NCBI GenBank assembly: GCA_937921035.1
Contig: CALEUL010000027.1
Span: forward strand, 61,507 to 125,506
From: an uncultured Porphyromonadaceae bacterium
Lineage (GTDB): Bacteria > Bacteroidota > Bacteroidia > Bacteroidales > Muribaculaceae
Direction: 5' to 3'
DNA: 64,000 nt
Shown: positions 42,277 to 51,244 of the stretch, piece after piece
Layout of the letters: each line of letters opens with the position of its first letter
Position numbering within the stretch: the first letter of the stretch is position 1
Made by a program: the position numbers and the translations under genes
Notes under the pieces: model-generated
The model's database searches: none
Told to the model about the DNA's origin: nothing
Seen by the model: only the letters and a program-made list of their open reading frames with translations

Positions 42277-43161
42277 TTAATTATCTTCGGGAGCCTTGTC
42301 GATAAGTTCCATGAACTGGTCGAGCTTAGGAGTGATGATTATTTCGGTGCGACGGTTAAGCTGACGCCCAACTTCGGTGTTGTTGTCGGCAATAGCGTTG
42401 TATTCACCTCGGCCACCGACCGTCATCTTGGCGGGGTTTACGCCGAATTTATCCTGAAGCACCTGAACCACCGACGAAGCGCGTAGCGCCGAGAGGTCCC
42501 AGTTGTTTCGGATATTCGTGCGGCTGATCGGCACGTTGTCGGTGTTGCCTTCCACGAGAACGTCGTAGTCGCTGTAGTCCTTAATAATCTTTGCAATCTT
42601 GCCGAGAGTCTGCATTGCGCGGTCGTTTATGTCGTAGCTTCCGGATTTAAACAGCATGTTGTCGGCAAGGGAAATATAAACCACACCTTTTAGCACCTTC
42701 ACGTTAACCTCGTCGGTCTCGGCAGGGGTGAGCGAGCGAGTAAGGTTTGTAACGAGAGTTAGGTTTAGCGAATCGGACTTAGTCTTAGCCTCCACAAGCT
42801 GACGGATATATTTGTTGGAAGCATTTATCTGGTCTACGAGTTTTTCGATGTTCACGTTTCCGCGAGCGTTGTTAACGATGCTCTGGTCAAGGGAATTCTG
42901 GAGGTTAGCATAGCTTTCCTTAAGTTCCTTGTTATGCTTGCGTTCCTGGACAAGAAGAGCCTCAACGGTCTGAGCCTTGGAATTTGTTTCATTGTAATTA
43001 GTCTGCAGAGAGCCATAGCTGTTCTGGAGCGTTGTGTAGTTCTGCGAAAGCTCGTCGTGCATAGCCTTAAGTTCGGCGTACTTTTTCTTGCTGACGCATC
43101 CGGAGAGAGAGGCGCAAATAAGCGCACCGGCCGAGATGATTGCGATGAGTTTAGTTTTCAT
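42277..43161 (-). CDS. OmpA-family peptidoglycan-binding lipoprotein
   Basis: A 294-residue lipoprotein: signal peptide with lipobox LSGC (Cys about residue 22), a coiled-coil-like Gln/Asn-rich helix (about 28-130, heptad-like YTTLQNSYGSLQTNY), and a C-terminal OmpA domain (about 160-280) with NTDNVPI (about 209-215), NWDLSALRASSVVQVL (about 222-237) and NRRTEIII (about 268-275). The aspartate and arginine that bind diaminopimelate are present. It probably tethers the envelope to peptidoglycan through a long stalk. It stands alone between terminators and the DUF4105 operon. Confidence 0.9.
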   Translation of the reverse strand: MKTKLIAIISAGALICASLSGCVSKKKYAELKAMHDELSQNYTTLQNSYGSLQTNYNETNSKAQTVEALLVQERKHNKELKESYANLQNSLDQSIVNNARGNVNIEKLVDQINASNKYIRQLVEAKTKSDSLNLTLVTNLTRSLTPAETDEVNVKVLKGVVYISLADNMLFKSGSYDINDRAMQTLGKIAKIIKDYSDYDVLVEGNTDNVPISRTNIRNNWDLSALRASSVVQVLQDKFGVNPAKMTVGGRGEYNAIADNNTEVGRQLNRRTEIIITPKLDQFMELIDKAPEDN

Positions 43162-43218
43162 AGCCTTTACAGTTTATGTTTTTATATATTATGTAATTTA
43201 TTCTATGCTGTTTATGTA

Positions 43219-44391
43219 TTAACGGACCGGATGCTTTTTTGTTGTGTTGAAGGCTCCGGCCATCGACCTCAAAAGCGTTGCCGCTATCAGAGGGATGAAC
43301 GCCGGATTTGCCGACTGCGGAAGCCAGTACCAGCATCCGACCAACAGCACCAAAGCTGCGGAGTAGATGATGTAATACCACCTAAGCACTTTCTGCGCGC
43401 GCGGAATCCACGCCAGCGCGGGTACAACGAAACAGAGCGGATTTAGCCAAATATACAGGTAGTTTGGCGATGTAGCCTCGTGTACCGACACAAAAATAAG
43501 GAAAGTGAGCAAGCATCCGGTGAGGCCGAGAACGCCGAAAAAGGCGGCGTCGAAACCGCGGAAACGCCTTCCTCGGCGCAAGCCAGCAACAGTAACTGCC
43601 ACACACAGCGCAAGGAAAGCGCAGCATACAGCCATTGGCGTGAGGTGCCACGGCGTTGGCGGAAGGACAGCAGCGTCGGCTGGAACATCGTTCAGCACGG
43701 TTGTGTATTTAACCAGCGGATGCCCGTCGACAGAAGCCCGAGCGAGCATTCCGTCCAGCTCTACTGGCGCAAAAGCCATCTCGCGGCGCGTTATGGGAAT
43801 GTCAATTCCGGATCCGAGAGCGAGGTCAATTCCGAACTGGTACCAGGGATATCCGGAGTGGTAGAGCCGCATGACATTGCGGAAAGTCGGCTTCAGGGAA
43901 GACTGTGCCTCGAAAGGGCCGGGAGCGAGGACAATGCTGTCGCCCAGGGCTTTTTCAATGATATCGAGCGGACGCGTGGCGCAGTTGTCCTTCACATAAT
44001 TGTAGCGGTACACCCTGTTCTGCGGTTGCAAATTTTCCCGCAGAGCGTTCAGGACACGTAGAGTCTGCACACTGTCCATTTCTATCTCGTGCGCCACGGC
44101 ACGGCGTCCCTCACGCCGGAATTCCATTTCGAGATACCCGAAAGGATATGCAGCAAGCATATAATCGGTCTCTCCTTTTACGAATCGCCACACGAAGTTT
44201 GGCGAATCGAAGTCGAAAATACCGTAATTGTATGCCGTAACGGCGTTGCTGTCGGCCACGACAAGAGCAGAATGCCCCTCGAGCTGATAGATTTGCTCGC
44301 CAGGGTATATGTTCACCAAGAATACCCTTGGCATAGCGTCGGCCGCAAGCGCCAACAGCGCCATAAATAATGCCACAGCAATCTTTTTCAT
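43219..44391 (-). CDS. DUF4105 (Lnb-type periplasmic domain) membrane protein
   Basis: A 390-residue protein with a signal peptide (MKKIAVALFMALLALAADA), a DUF4105 domain (about 20-230) and three to five C-terminal membrane spans (about 250-375). In the domain EGHSALVV (His about 39) and KDNCATRPLDII (Cys about 135) are candidate catalytic residues of the papain-like fold. The domain is named after Enterococcus Lnb, which acylates lipoprotein N-termini by transfer from the lipoprotein itself; orthology here is inferred only from domain type. The gene overlaps the tRNA nucleotidyltransferase gene by 4 bases and is the last in a long operon. Confidence 0.82.
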   Translation of the reverse strand: MKKIAVALFMALLALAADAMPRVFLVNIYPGEQIYQLEGHSALVVADSNAVTAYNYGIFDFDSPNFVWRFVKGETDYMLAAYPFGYLEMEFRREGRRAVAHEIEMDSVQTLRVLNALRENLQPQNRVYRYNYVKDNCATRPLDIIEKALGDSIVLAPGPFEAQSSLKPTFRNVMRLYHSGYPWYQFGIDLALGSGIDIPITRREMAFAPVELDGMLARASVDGHPLVKYTTVLNDVPADAAVLPPTPWHLTPMAVCCAFLALCVAVTVAGLRRGRRFRGFDAAFFGVLGLTGCLLTFLIFVSVHEATSPNYLYIWLNPLCFVVPALAWIPRAQKVLRWYYIIYSAALVLLVGCWYWLPQSANPAFIPLIAATLLRSMAGAFNTTKKHPVR

Positions 44392-45839
44392 GACTTTTTT
44401 TCGATATTGTCTGCCGCGAAAGGATTGTAGAGAGGCTCCACACCCTTTTCCCTGGCGAGCGCAAGCAGATATTTGAACGCAGCCTCGCGAGTGTCCTCTA
44501 TCTCACATTCCTTTATGGCGTTTTTCAGAGTAGAGGCATAGTAACCCACTTCCGGGCACTGAGGCAATCCGAAAAGAGCCATTATCTCGTTACCGTCGAC
44601 GGGATTTTTGCGGTTTCGCTCCACATCCTTGGCATGTGTGTCGCGGAATTTCTGTTCAACGATATCGAAGTTTGCAAGATATCGCGACTTACGAGCCTCG
44701 TCCTTGCTCGTTATGTCGGCACGTGCGAGAATCATCAGGTCGGCAAGGTCCTCCTCGGCGTAGTTCGCCAGGCGCCGTACAGCGCTGTCGGTAACCTCGT
44801 CCTCCACAAGGGCAATCGGGCGCATATGCAGCTCCACCAACTTTGACACATAGCGCAACTCAGCACCGAGGGGGAAACGCATGCGTCGGAAGATTGTCTT
44901 CACCATCTTTGCGCCCACAAAATTGTGGTTGTGGAATGTCCACCCGCGAACGGGATCATAGTGTTTTGTAACCGGCTTGCCTATGTCGTGGAACAGAGCG
45001 GCCCATCGCAGCCATATATTGTCGGAAGCTTCGGCAACGCTGTCGAGCACCATCATTGTGTGGCGGAAGTTGTCCTTGTGAGCTTTTCCTTTCACCACTT
45101 CGATACCGCGCATACGAGCCAGTTCCGGGAGGATTATATCAAGAAGCCCGGTGTGCAACAGCAGCTCCCAACCGATTGAAGGCTTAGGCGATGCCATAAT
45201 CTTGAAGAGCTCGTCCTTTATGCGTTCCGCAGTAATTATTTCTATGCGCGAAGCGTTGCGCGAGATTGCATCGAGCGTGTCGGGGTATATGTCGAACTGT
45301 AGCTGCGTTGCAAAACGGACAGCACGCATCATGCGGAGGGGATCGTCGCTGAAAGTTATGTCGGGGTCCAGCGGCGTCCGGATAATTCTGCGCTCCATGT
45401 CGCCGAGACCGTCGTACCGGTCTATCAGTTCGCCGAATGCCTTAGCGTTAACGCATATCGCCATAGCATTTATGGTGAAGTCGCGGCGTGCGAGGTCGTC
45501 GTCGAGAGAGCCGTCCTCGACGATGGGGTTACGCGAGTCGTGTCGGTATGATTCCCGGCGCGCTCCGACAAATTCAAGCTCCAGCGGTCCGCGGTGTACC
45601 TGAGCGGTTCCGTAGTTGCGGTACACGGCAAGATGTGTCTTTGGACCGAGCGCATCGGCAACGCCCTGTGCCAGCTCTATGCCAGAACCAACGGTAACGA
45701 AGTCGATGTCTTTTGAATGACGTTTAAGCAGCAGGTCGCGCACATAACCGCCCACAACGTAGCAGTCGCGTCCCATTGTGTCGGCGACGCCACCCACAGT
45801 GACGAATATTTTGGATTTCAGTTTTGTCTTAAGATTCAT
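44388..45839 (-). CDS. CCA tRNA nucleotidyltransferase with HD domain
   Basis: A 483-residue enzyme that adds or repairs the 3' CCA of tRNAs. Marks: GGYVRDLLLKRHSKDIDFVTVG (in the first 50 residues, with the metal-binding DID), RRDFTINAMAI (about 138-148), the RNA-binding fold (DDPLRMMRAVRFATQL), and an HD domain in the second half (RWAALFHDIGKPVTKHY, about 279-295). Consistent with the window's tRNA-His lacking an encoded CCA. Co-directional and tightly packed between the M24 peptidase gene and the DUF4105 gene. Confidence 0.92.
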   Translation of the reverse strand: MNLKTKLKSKIFVTVGGVADTMGRDCYVVGGYVRDLLLKRHSKDIDFVTVGSGIELAQGVADALGPKTHLAVYRNYGTAQVHRGPLELEFVGARRESYRHDSRNPIVEDGSLDDDLARRDFTINAMAICVNAKAFGELIDRYDGLGDMERRIIRTPLDPDITFSDDPLRMMRAVRFATQLQFDIYPDTLDAISRNASRIEIITAERIKDELFKIMASPKPSIGWELLLHTGLLDIILPELARMRGIEVVKGKAHKDNFRHTMMVLDSVAEASDNIWLRWAALFHDIGKPVTKHYDPVRGWTFHNHNFVGAKMVKTIFRRMRFPLGAELRYVSKLVELHMRPIALVEDEVTDSAVRRLANYAEEDLADLMILARADITSKDEARKSRYLANFDIVEQKFRDTHAKDVERNRKNPVDGNEIMALFGLPQCPEVGYYASTLKNAIKECEIEDTREAAFKYLLALAREKGVEPLYNPFAADNIEKKS

Positions 45840-45842
45840 CTG

Positions 45843-47054
45843 TCAGTCGAGTTTCACGGGCTGCTGACGCGCCGTAGTGATAACGCGTCCGCCGTCGGAG
45901 CCCACGATGTAGGTGTTTTCCACGCCAATGGCTCCAATTCCGGGAATCACGAATTTGGGTTCCACGGCAATGACGTTGCCTTCTTCAAGAATATCGCGAG
46001 ATCGAGGCGCGAGCACAGGGAGTTCGTTAACCTCGATACCTATGCCGTGCCCTACAAATCCGGCGTGGCTGCGGTGTCCCATGAAATATGCCTCCATACC
46101 GCCGAGACGCGCCATTTCGGCAGCTCGCGCATAAAGGTCGGAAGCTTTTGTGCCGGGTATCATCATAGCAGCGAGAGCGTCGCAGATATCAATGGACAGC
46201 TGGTTTGCGCGGAGTGCCTCCCGGGACAGCTCTCCGGTATAGTAGCATCGCGTCATGTCGGTCATATATCCGGTATAGTTTCCGTTCACATCCACCATTA
46301 CCGGTATACCGGGCTTTATGATTGTGCCGTTGGCGCCGACGGGGAGGGAGGGGTCGGCACCTTCGCCCCCCATAGCGAAATCGTAGGGCGACGGGGTATC
46401 GGCATTCTCGCCGGTGAGGACATTACCCATGAAGAGCTCCATCTCCATTCCACCGACGCGGAACAAGCCCAGACATCCTTCGAGACGAGAAACGCGCTCT
46501 ATCTCTATCTGTAGTTCAACGTCGGACATGCCCTCCTGGTACATATGCGGTATTCGCTCGTATACGAGCGACTGTTTTTCGCCGGACTCCACAAGCATTT
46601 TCTGCTCTACGGCAGTCTTTACAGAACGTGCGGCGGCAAGCACGGGCGACATATTCCCTGCAGGCGCTTCCATAGCCATAGCGCGAGCCAGACGCATACA
46701 CTCGCCGTACGGCAGGGAGTCCAGTTCGAAAGCCACCGGGGCGCCGACTGGAATATTGTTCTCGGCGAGCAGCAGGGCAATCTCCTCGGGTTTTCGGATG
46801 TGGAACAAGCGTTCGCCAGGGCGGCAACGCAAGGTAGACGGCTGGCGCACAAAATACACCGGAGCGTCGAGTTCCGTATTAATATAAATATAACCGCGGA
46901 ACACACGTCCGGTAAGGTAATACAGATTGCTGTTGGAGCGTACCAACGCCACACTGATGCCAGCGGCACGCATATATTTTACCACACGGGCCATACGCAG
47001 CGCCTGTTCGTCGGCGCCAAGCATGTTAATCTGCAAAAGATCTTTTTCTTTCAT
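45843..47054 (-). CDS. M24-family aminopeptidase (Xaa-Pro type)
   Basis: A 403-residue protein: creatinase-like N-terminal domain (about 20-155) followed by the pita-bread M24 domain (about 160-395). Metal ligands are all visible: Asp in VMVDVNGNYTGYMTDMTRCY (two aspartates about 254 and 265), His in FVGHGIGIEVN (about 332), Glu in VEPKF (about 365) and Glu in GVENTYIV (about 379). Thus it should be an active metallopeptidase, probably removing N-terminal residues before proline. In the same operon as the HAD and tRNA nucleotidyltransferase genes, with 3-base and 1-base gaps. Confidence 0.9.
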   Translation of the reverse strand: MKEKDLLQINMLGADEQALRMARVVKYMRAAGISVALVRSNSNLYYLTGRVFRGYIYINTELDAPVYFVRQPSTLRCRPGERLFHIRKPEEIALLLAENNIPVGAPVAFELDSLPYGECMRLARAMAMEAPAGNMSPVLAAARSVKTAVEQKMLVESGEKQSLVYERIPHMYQEGMSDVELQIEIERVSRLEGCLGLFRVGGMEMELFMGNVLTGENADTPSPYDFAMGGEGADPSLPVGANGTIIKPGIPVMVDVNGNYTGYMTDMTRCYYTGELSREALRANQLSIDICDALAAMMIPGTKASDLYARAAEMARLGGMEAYFMGHRSHAGFVGHGIGIEVNELPVLAPRSRDILEEGNVIAVEPKFVIPGIGAIGVENTYIVGSDGGRVITTARQQPVKLD

Positions 47055-47055
47055 G

Positions 47056-47697
47056 TCAGTTACGTTTTAAACAAATCGAGGGCAGCTCCTCTATCGACGC
47101 AAGCACAAAGTCCGCATCGTTTACGTTTTTGCCGAAGCCGTAGCTGGCCCAAGCAAAAGGAACGCCGGCACGGTGTGCGTCGCAGCAGTCGCTGGCGACA
47201 TCGCCGATATAAAGAGGCGCCATCAGATTATAACGTCTAACTATCTCCCGTATGTTCGCATCTTTTTCCTTACCGTTCTGTCCGAAAGAAAGAGTGTCGG
47301 AGAAGAACGGGCCCAGACCAGTGAAACGCAGGAAGTTTGGCAAACCGTCGGCGCCGCAGTTGCTGACCATGAACAGCCTGTGAGAACGGCTGAGCGCCTC
47401 AATTGTTTCTTTTGTACGGGGGTACAGTCGGCCACCGAGTACCGGCATCATGTCGTGCTCGTTCTGCAGAAGGCGGCGGATGAAATCATCCTTTATCTCC
47501 CCGTCGCCAACGAGGGTCGTGTAAATTTCGCCGAGTGGCCTGCCCATAAGGACAGCCAGGTCGGAATATCGTACGGGATTCCGGTCCATTCCAATATCGG
47601 CTATAGTCCGGTTCCACACGGCGCAATAGCTTTCTACGGCGTCCCAGAGGGTTCCGTCCATATCGAAAATCAGACTGTCGAAATTGCTTTCTGTCAT
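47056..47697 (-). CDS. HAD-family hydrolase (phosphatase-like)
   Basis: A 213-residue haloacid-dehalogenase-fold enzyme. Motif I FDMDGTLWD (about residues 11-19) with the nucleophile Asp, motif II FMVSNCG (about 113-119), motif III Lys in FGQNGKEKD and motif IV YIGDVASDC (about 163-171). The helical cap lies between motifs I and II (about 20-95), as in phosphoglycolate phosphatase-like members. Substrate not readable. Follows gldH by 30 bases. Confidence 0.88.
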   Translation of the reverse strand: MTESNFDSLIFDMDGTLWDAVESYCAVWNRTIADIGMDRNPVRYSDLAVLMGRPLGEIYTTLVGDGEIKDDFIRRLLQNEHDMMPVLGGRLYPRTKETIEALSRSHRLFMVSNCGADGLPNFLRFTGLGPFFSDTLSFGQNGKEKDANIREIVRRYNLMAPLYIGDVASDCCDAHRAGVPFAWASYGFGKNVNDADFVLASIEELPSICLKRN

Positions 47698-47727
47698 GAC
47701 TTGTTGCCTTTATGATTGTATATGGAA

Positions 47728-48228
47728 TCACACGTCGGGCAAATATGTGATTCCGGCCTGTTCTATCTCGTTGAGTGTATCGGTACGCATTATGTGGCGC
47801 AACCCAATGTGCTGATGCCTGCGTAGCGGCATGTGTCGGCGCAAGGTGTCGGTAAGCTGAAAAGAAGCGCCGGCACCTCTCCCTCGCCAGTGCCCGAAGT
47901 CGTCGGCAAGGATAATATTCACCGTATCGGCCACCGCGGATGTATCGTCCATATCATATACAACTTCCAGCCAGACATTGCTGTACTCGTACGCATCGGT
48001 ATGGCGCAGAGTGAGCAGCAATGTTCCGGAAGGGCATACGCTGTCGCGCAGCGTATCCACGACAAAATCCCGAGGTGCGGCATACAGCCATTCGGCGCCC
48101 GGGAACGTGGCGAAGGCACTGAAAAAATTGTCGTCGCCGTTTCCGTGATGCCCGTCGATAGAACAAGACATAGCGAGTATCGAAACAGCGACCGCTGCGG
48201 CCGTCTTATTCCTGAGGGGGCTTCTCAT
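47728..48228 (-). CDS. gldH: Gliding-motility/T9SS lipoprotein GldH
   Basis: A 166-residue lipoprotein with lipobox LAMSC (Cys about residue 20). Family pattern: FPGAEWLYAAPRDFVVDTL, YSNVWLEVVYD, DDFGHWRGRGAGASFQ, RRHMPLRRHQHIGLRHIMRTDTL. GldH is one of the Gld lipoproteins needed for gliding and linked genetically to type IX secretion in Flavobacterium; it also occurs in non-gliding gut Bacteroidales. The ORF extends upstream, but the signal peptide starts at ATG 48228, which overlaps the end of ricT by 23 bases. T9SS-tailed cargo elsewhere in the window (8737, 37989, 60473 and 61637) makes an active T9SS likely. Confidence 0.85.
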   Translation of the reverse strand: MRSPLRNKTAAAVAVSILAMSCSIDGHHGNGDDNFFSAFATFPGAEWLYAAPRDFVVDTLRDSVCPSGTLLLTLRHTDAYEYSNVWLEVVYDMDDTSAVADTVNIILADDFGHWRGRGAGASFQLTDTLRRHMPLRRHQHIGLRHIMRTDTLNEIEQAGITYLPDV

Positions 48229-49525
48229 TTGGTTTGCTGGCACCTCCTTTTGGATTATCGGGGTTGCGGCGCTTAGGCTTGGGCCGTCGGTTTTTCTGTG
48301 CTGCGGCACCGTTCTGTGGCTGCTCGTCGTTTTTATCGCGATTCTGCGCAGGCGCATCGGTGCGCTGCTGTGCGGCGGCCTGCTGTTTGCGCTTTTTCTT
48401 CTTTTTCTTGTCGAAACGGCTTATATCGTCGTCTCCTCCAAGGATATCGCCAAAGTCGGAACGCGGTTTTCCCTTGCTCTCTTCCTGAATTTGCAGGGAG
48501 ACGGGCTTCTCGCCTTCCTTGTTCATCGCGATAATCTCGAAAACACGCTCGGCAGGCAAAGTTACCAGATTTGCGGCAATGTTCTTGTCGGTAGAGTATG
48601 TTACGAGGCGGTTGAAAATATCGCTTTTGAAATGATAGTACGTGTTGTCGGCCGTCTCCAGCCTGACATCGCGCGGAGGCATACGCCTCGAAGCCTCAAC
48701 GTAGGCATCGACCTCGAAATTGAGGCAGCATTTCAGCTTGGCGCACTGCCCGGCGAGCTTCTGCGGATTCAAAGATATATCCTGAAAACGAGCGGCGCTG
48801 GTGGCAACGGACACAAAATTGGTCATCCACTGGGAGCAGCAGAGGGGACGGCCGCATGAGCCGATACCACCAATTCGACCGGCCTCCTGACGCGCGCCGA
48901 TCTGCTTCATTTCGATGCGCACCTTGAATGTTTCGGCGAGTACCTTGATAAGCTGGCGGAAGTCGACACGCTGGTCGGCGATATAGTAGAATATGGCTTT
49001 GTTTCCGTCGCCCTGATATTCGACGTCGCCAATCTTCATGTTCAGGCCAAGGTCTGCGGCAATCTTTCGCGAGCGTATCATAGTGTCCTCCTCACGGGCT
49101 TTGGCTTCCTCAAATTTCTCGAGGTCGTTTGGCTTAGCCTTACGGAAAACGCGCTTCACTTCGGCGTTATTTGAACGTGTCGCCTTCTTCATGCGCAGCT
49201 CGGCAAGAGCGCCAATCATGGAGACGGTTCCGATATCATGCCCCGGGGCAGCCTCGACTGCCACCACGTCGCCGATTACAAGCGGCAGATTGGTAGCGTT
49301 GAGATAGTATCCCTTGCGTGTATTCTTGAACTGCACCTCCACGATATCGCTGTCGGCACATCCACCGGGAATATCCTCAAGCCAGTTGAAGCTATGCAGC
49401 TTTCGCCTGCGGCAGTCGCCCCCGCAGCAGTTTCGCAAGGGCATAGCCTTTGGCTCAGCAGCATCGGCCGCTTCGTCGGGCATGTGCTGTTCTTCGGGGA
49501 GTTCCTTATTATTCTCTTGGTCCAT
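48206..49525 (-). CDS. ricT: PSP1/RicT family regulator
   Basis: A 439-residue protein with a PSP1 domain (about 55-290): RKGYYLNATNLPLVIGDVVAVEA, QGDGNKAIFYYIADQRVDFRQLI, GARQEAGRIGGIGSCGRPLCC and CAKLKCCLNFEVDAY. Its Cys groups match the RicT (YaaT) iron-sulfur subunit. In Bacillus subtilis RicT with RicA and RicF forms the complex that steers RNase Y; here rny lies 6 bases upstream in the same operon. The N-terminal 35 and last 75 residues are charged, low-complexity tails (KKKKKKRKQQAAAQQR), unusual against Bacillus RicT. RicA/RicF are not seen in the window. Confidence 0.88.
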   Translation of the reverse strand: MDQENNKELPEEQHMPDEAADAAEPKAMPLRNCCGGDCRRRKLHSFNWLEDIPGGCADSDIVEVQFKNTRKGYYLNATNLPLVIGDVVAVEAAPGHDIGTVSMIGALAELRMKKATRSNNAEVKRVFRKAKPNDLEKFEEAKAREEDTMIRSRKIAADLGLNMKIGDVEYQGDGNKAIFYYIADQRVDFRQLIKVLAETFKVRIEMKQIGARQEAGRIGGIGSCGRPLCCSQWMTNFVSVATSAARFQDISLNPQKLAGQCAKLKCCLNFEVDAYVEASRRMPPRDVRLETADNTYYHFKSDIFNRLVTYSTDKNIAANLVTLPAERVFEIIAMNKEGEKPVSLQIQEESKGKPRSDFGDILGGDDDISRFDKKKKKKRKQQAAAQQRTDAPAQNRDKNDEQPQNGAAAQKNRRPKPKRRNPDNPKGGASKPNEKPPQE

Positions 49526-49531
49526 ATGGCC

Positions 49532-51073
49532 TTACTTGGCAAAACTTACGGAACGCGTCTCGCGGATAACGGTAATCTTCACCTGTCCGGGGTATGTCAT
49601 TTCGTCCTGGATGCGGCGAGCTATTTCCGATGATAGTTTTTCTGTTTCGGCGTCGTTTATCTTCTCGGCTCCGACAATCACACGCAGTTCGCGACCAGCC
49701 TGGATGGCATAGGTCTTGATAACTCCGGGATATGACATAGCAAGCTGCTCAAGGTCGTTGAGGCGCTTGATGTAAGCCTCCACAATCTCGCGGCGAGCGC
49801 CGGGACGAGCGCCGGAAATGGCGTCGCACACCTGTACGATGGGGGCGAGCAGCGATGTCTGCTCCACTTCGTCGTGGTGGGCGCCTATGGCGTTGCATAT
49901 TTCGGGTTTCTCCTTATACTTCTCGGCCAGTTTCATACCCAGGAGTGCGTGCGGCAGTTCGGGCTCTTCGTCGGGAACCTTGCCTATATCGTGCAACAGA
50001 CCGGCACGGCGTGCTTTCTTGGGGTTGAGGCCAAGTTCGGATGCCATGATCGCACACAGATTGGCAGTCTCGCGGGAGTGCTGCAACAGGTTCTGGCCGT
50101 AGCTGGAGCGGTATTTCATCTTGCCCACCAGGCGTATAAGCTCGGGGTGCAGACCGTGGATGCCGAGGTCGATGGCCGTGCGCTGGCCAGTCTCGATAAT
50201 CTCCTGCTCGATCTGCTTGCGCACCTTGGCAACGACTTCCTCGATACGCGCGGGGTGTATACGACCGTCGGCAACAAGCTGATGCAGGGCCACACGTGCA
50301 ATCTCGCGGCGCACGGGGTCGAAACCGCTCAGCACGATAGCTTCGGGGGTATCGTCAACAATAATTTCTATACCTGTAGCGGCCTCGAGTGCGCGGATGT
50401 TTCGGCCTTCGCGGCCGATAATACGGCCTTTAATTTCATCGGAATCGATGTGGAATACGGTAACGGCATTCTCAATGGCCGTTTCAGTGGCCACACGCTG
50501 GATAGACTGCACCACGATGCGGCGCGCCTCCTTGTTAGCGGTGAGCTTGGCATCGTCCATGATATCATTGATATACGAAGCAGCGGCGGTCTTGGCTTCT
50601 TCCTTCAGGCTCTCGATAAGTTTATCCTTTGCTTCTGCCGATGAAAGGCCGGAAATCTGCTCGAGGAGCAGCTGTGCCTTGTGGTGGAGTTCGTCAAGCT
50701 CGTTCTGCTTGTTCTTAACCACCACCTGCTGTGCGTCGATGTTCTGACGTAGTTCATCGAGCTCGTTGCGCGTACGCTGGTTCTCGCTCTGCTGAGCGTT
50801 GAGCTGCAGCTCGCGCTGCTTCATCTTAGCCTCGGTAGACTGCAGTTTTGACATTTTCTGCTGGGCCTGCTTTTCGGCGTCGGATGTGATTTTAAGTGCT
50901 TCTTCACGGCCTTCGAGCACCTTGTCGCGCTTGAGGTCGTCGGCCTGGCGGTTTGCTTCGGCCAGAATCTGTTTAGCGCGGGTGTTTGCCATCCTGCGCT
51001 GGCACAGCAACGTAACGCCAACACCTATTGCGGCGGCCACGATTGCTATTGCGATAAAAATAACAGCTGTCAT
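49532..51073 (-). CDS. rny: Ribonuclease Y
   Basis: A 513-residue membrane-anchored endoribonuclease that starts mRNA decay. One N-terminal membrane helix (about 2-24), a long coiled coil (about 30-190), a KH domain (about 205-270, IGREGRNIRALEAATGIEIIVDDTPE) and an HD domain (about 325-420, RAGLLHDIGKVPDEEPE with the metal-binding His-Asp). The C-terminus ends VKITVIRETRSVSFAK, typical of the family. Length is normal. Immediately followed by ricT; preceded by a 171-base spacer with a strong hairpin terminator, so it may be read from both zapA read-through and a local promoter. Confidence 0.95.
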   Translation of the reverse strand: MTAVIFIAIAIVAAAIGVGVTLLCQRRMANTRAKQILAEANRQADDLKRDKVLEGREEALKITSDAEKQAQQKMSKLQSTEAKMKQRELQLNAQQSENQRTRNELDELRQNIDAQQVVVKNKQNELDELHHKAQLLLEQISGLSSAEAKDKLIESLKEEAKTAAASYINDIMDDAKLTANKEARRIVVQSIQRVATETAIENAVTVFHIDSDEIKGRIIGREGRNIRALEAATGIEIIVDDTPEAIVLSGFDPVRREIARVALHQLVADGRIHPARIEEVVAKVRKQIEQEIIETGQRTAIDLGIHGLHPELIRLVGKMKYRSSYGQNLLQHSRETANLCAIMASELGLNPKKARRAGLLHDIGKVPDEEPELPHALLGMKLAEKYKEKPEICNAIGAHHDEVEQTSLLAPIVQVCDAISGARPGARREIVEAYIKRLNDLEQLAMSYPGVIKTYAIQAGRELRVIVGAEKINDAETEKLSSEIARRIQDEMTYPGQVKITVIRETRSVSFAK

Positions 51074-51101
51074 CTATCTCTTTTGGAGGAACATAGTTAA
51101 T

Positions 51102-51158
51102 AAAAAAGCACTTCTCTGCATATAAGGGCACAGCGGTGCCCGGCAACAGAAAAAGTGC
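51102..51158 (-). terminator. Nested hairpin terminator upstream of rny
   Basis: Outer stem GCACTT/AAGTGC (51108-51113 / 51153-51158) encloses an inner 6-bp stem GGGCAC/GTGCCC (51126-51131 / 51136-51141); on the minus strand the structure is followed by TTTTTTATT. It ends transcription coming from the zapA side, about 30 bases before the rny start. Confidence 0.75.
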
Positions 51159-51244
51159 GGAATATAATCTCGGCGCGCGAGGTTCAGCGTTACTCGCGCC
51201 GCGGCGTGTGATAGCCACAATGTTCCCCGAGGGGTGCCGAACCG
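51102..51244 (-). ncRNA. ssrS: Structured RNA candidate, possibly 6S RNA
   Basis: The zapA-rny spacer encodes no protein but is rich in pairing on the minus strand: GGTTC/GAACC enclosing CCCC-TC-GGGG, TGTG/CACA and GGCGCGAG/CTCGCGC, ending in the nested T-tracted hairpin. It shares motif order with enterobacterial 6S RNA (TGTGGC, CCGCGG, GAG...CTCG). As I recall, Bacteroidales genomes carry 6S RNA between zapA and rny, but this is memory, not a search. 6S RNA inhibits sigma-70-type RNA polymerase. The exact 5' end is uncertain and could lie inside zapA. Confidence 0.45.

Noticed and set aside
46545..47240. 231-codon plus-strand frame
   Set aside because: Antisense to the M24 peptidase gene, whose metal ligands are all present.
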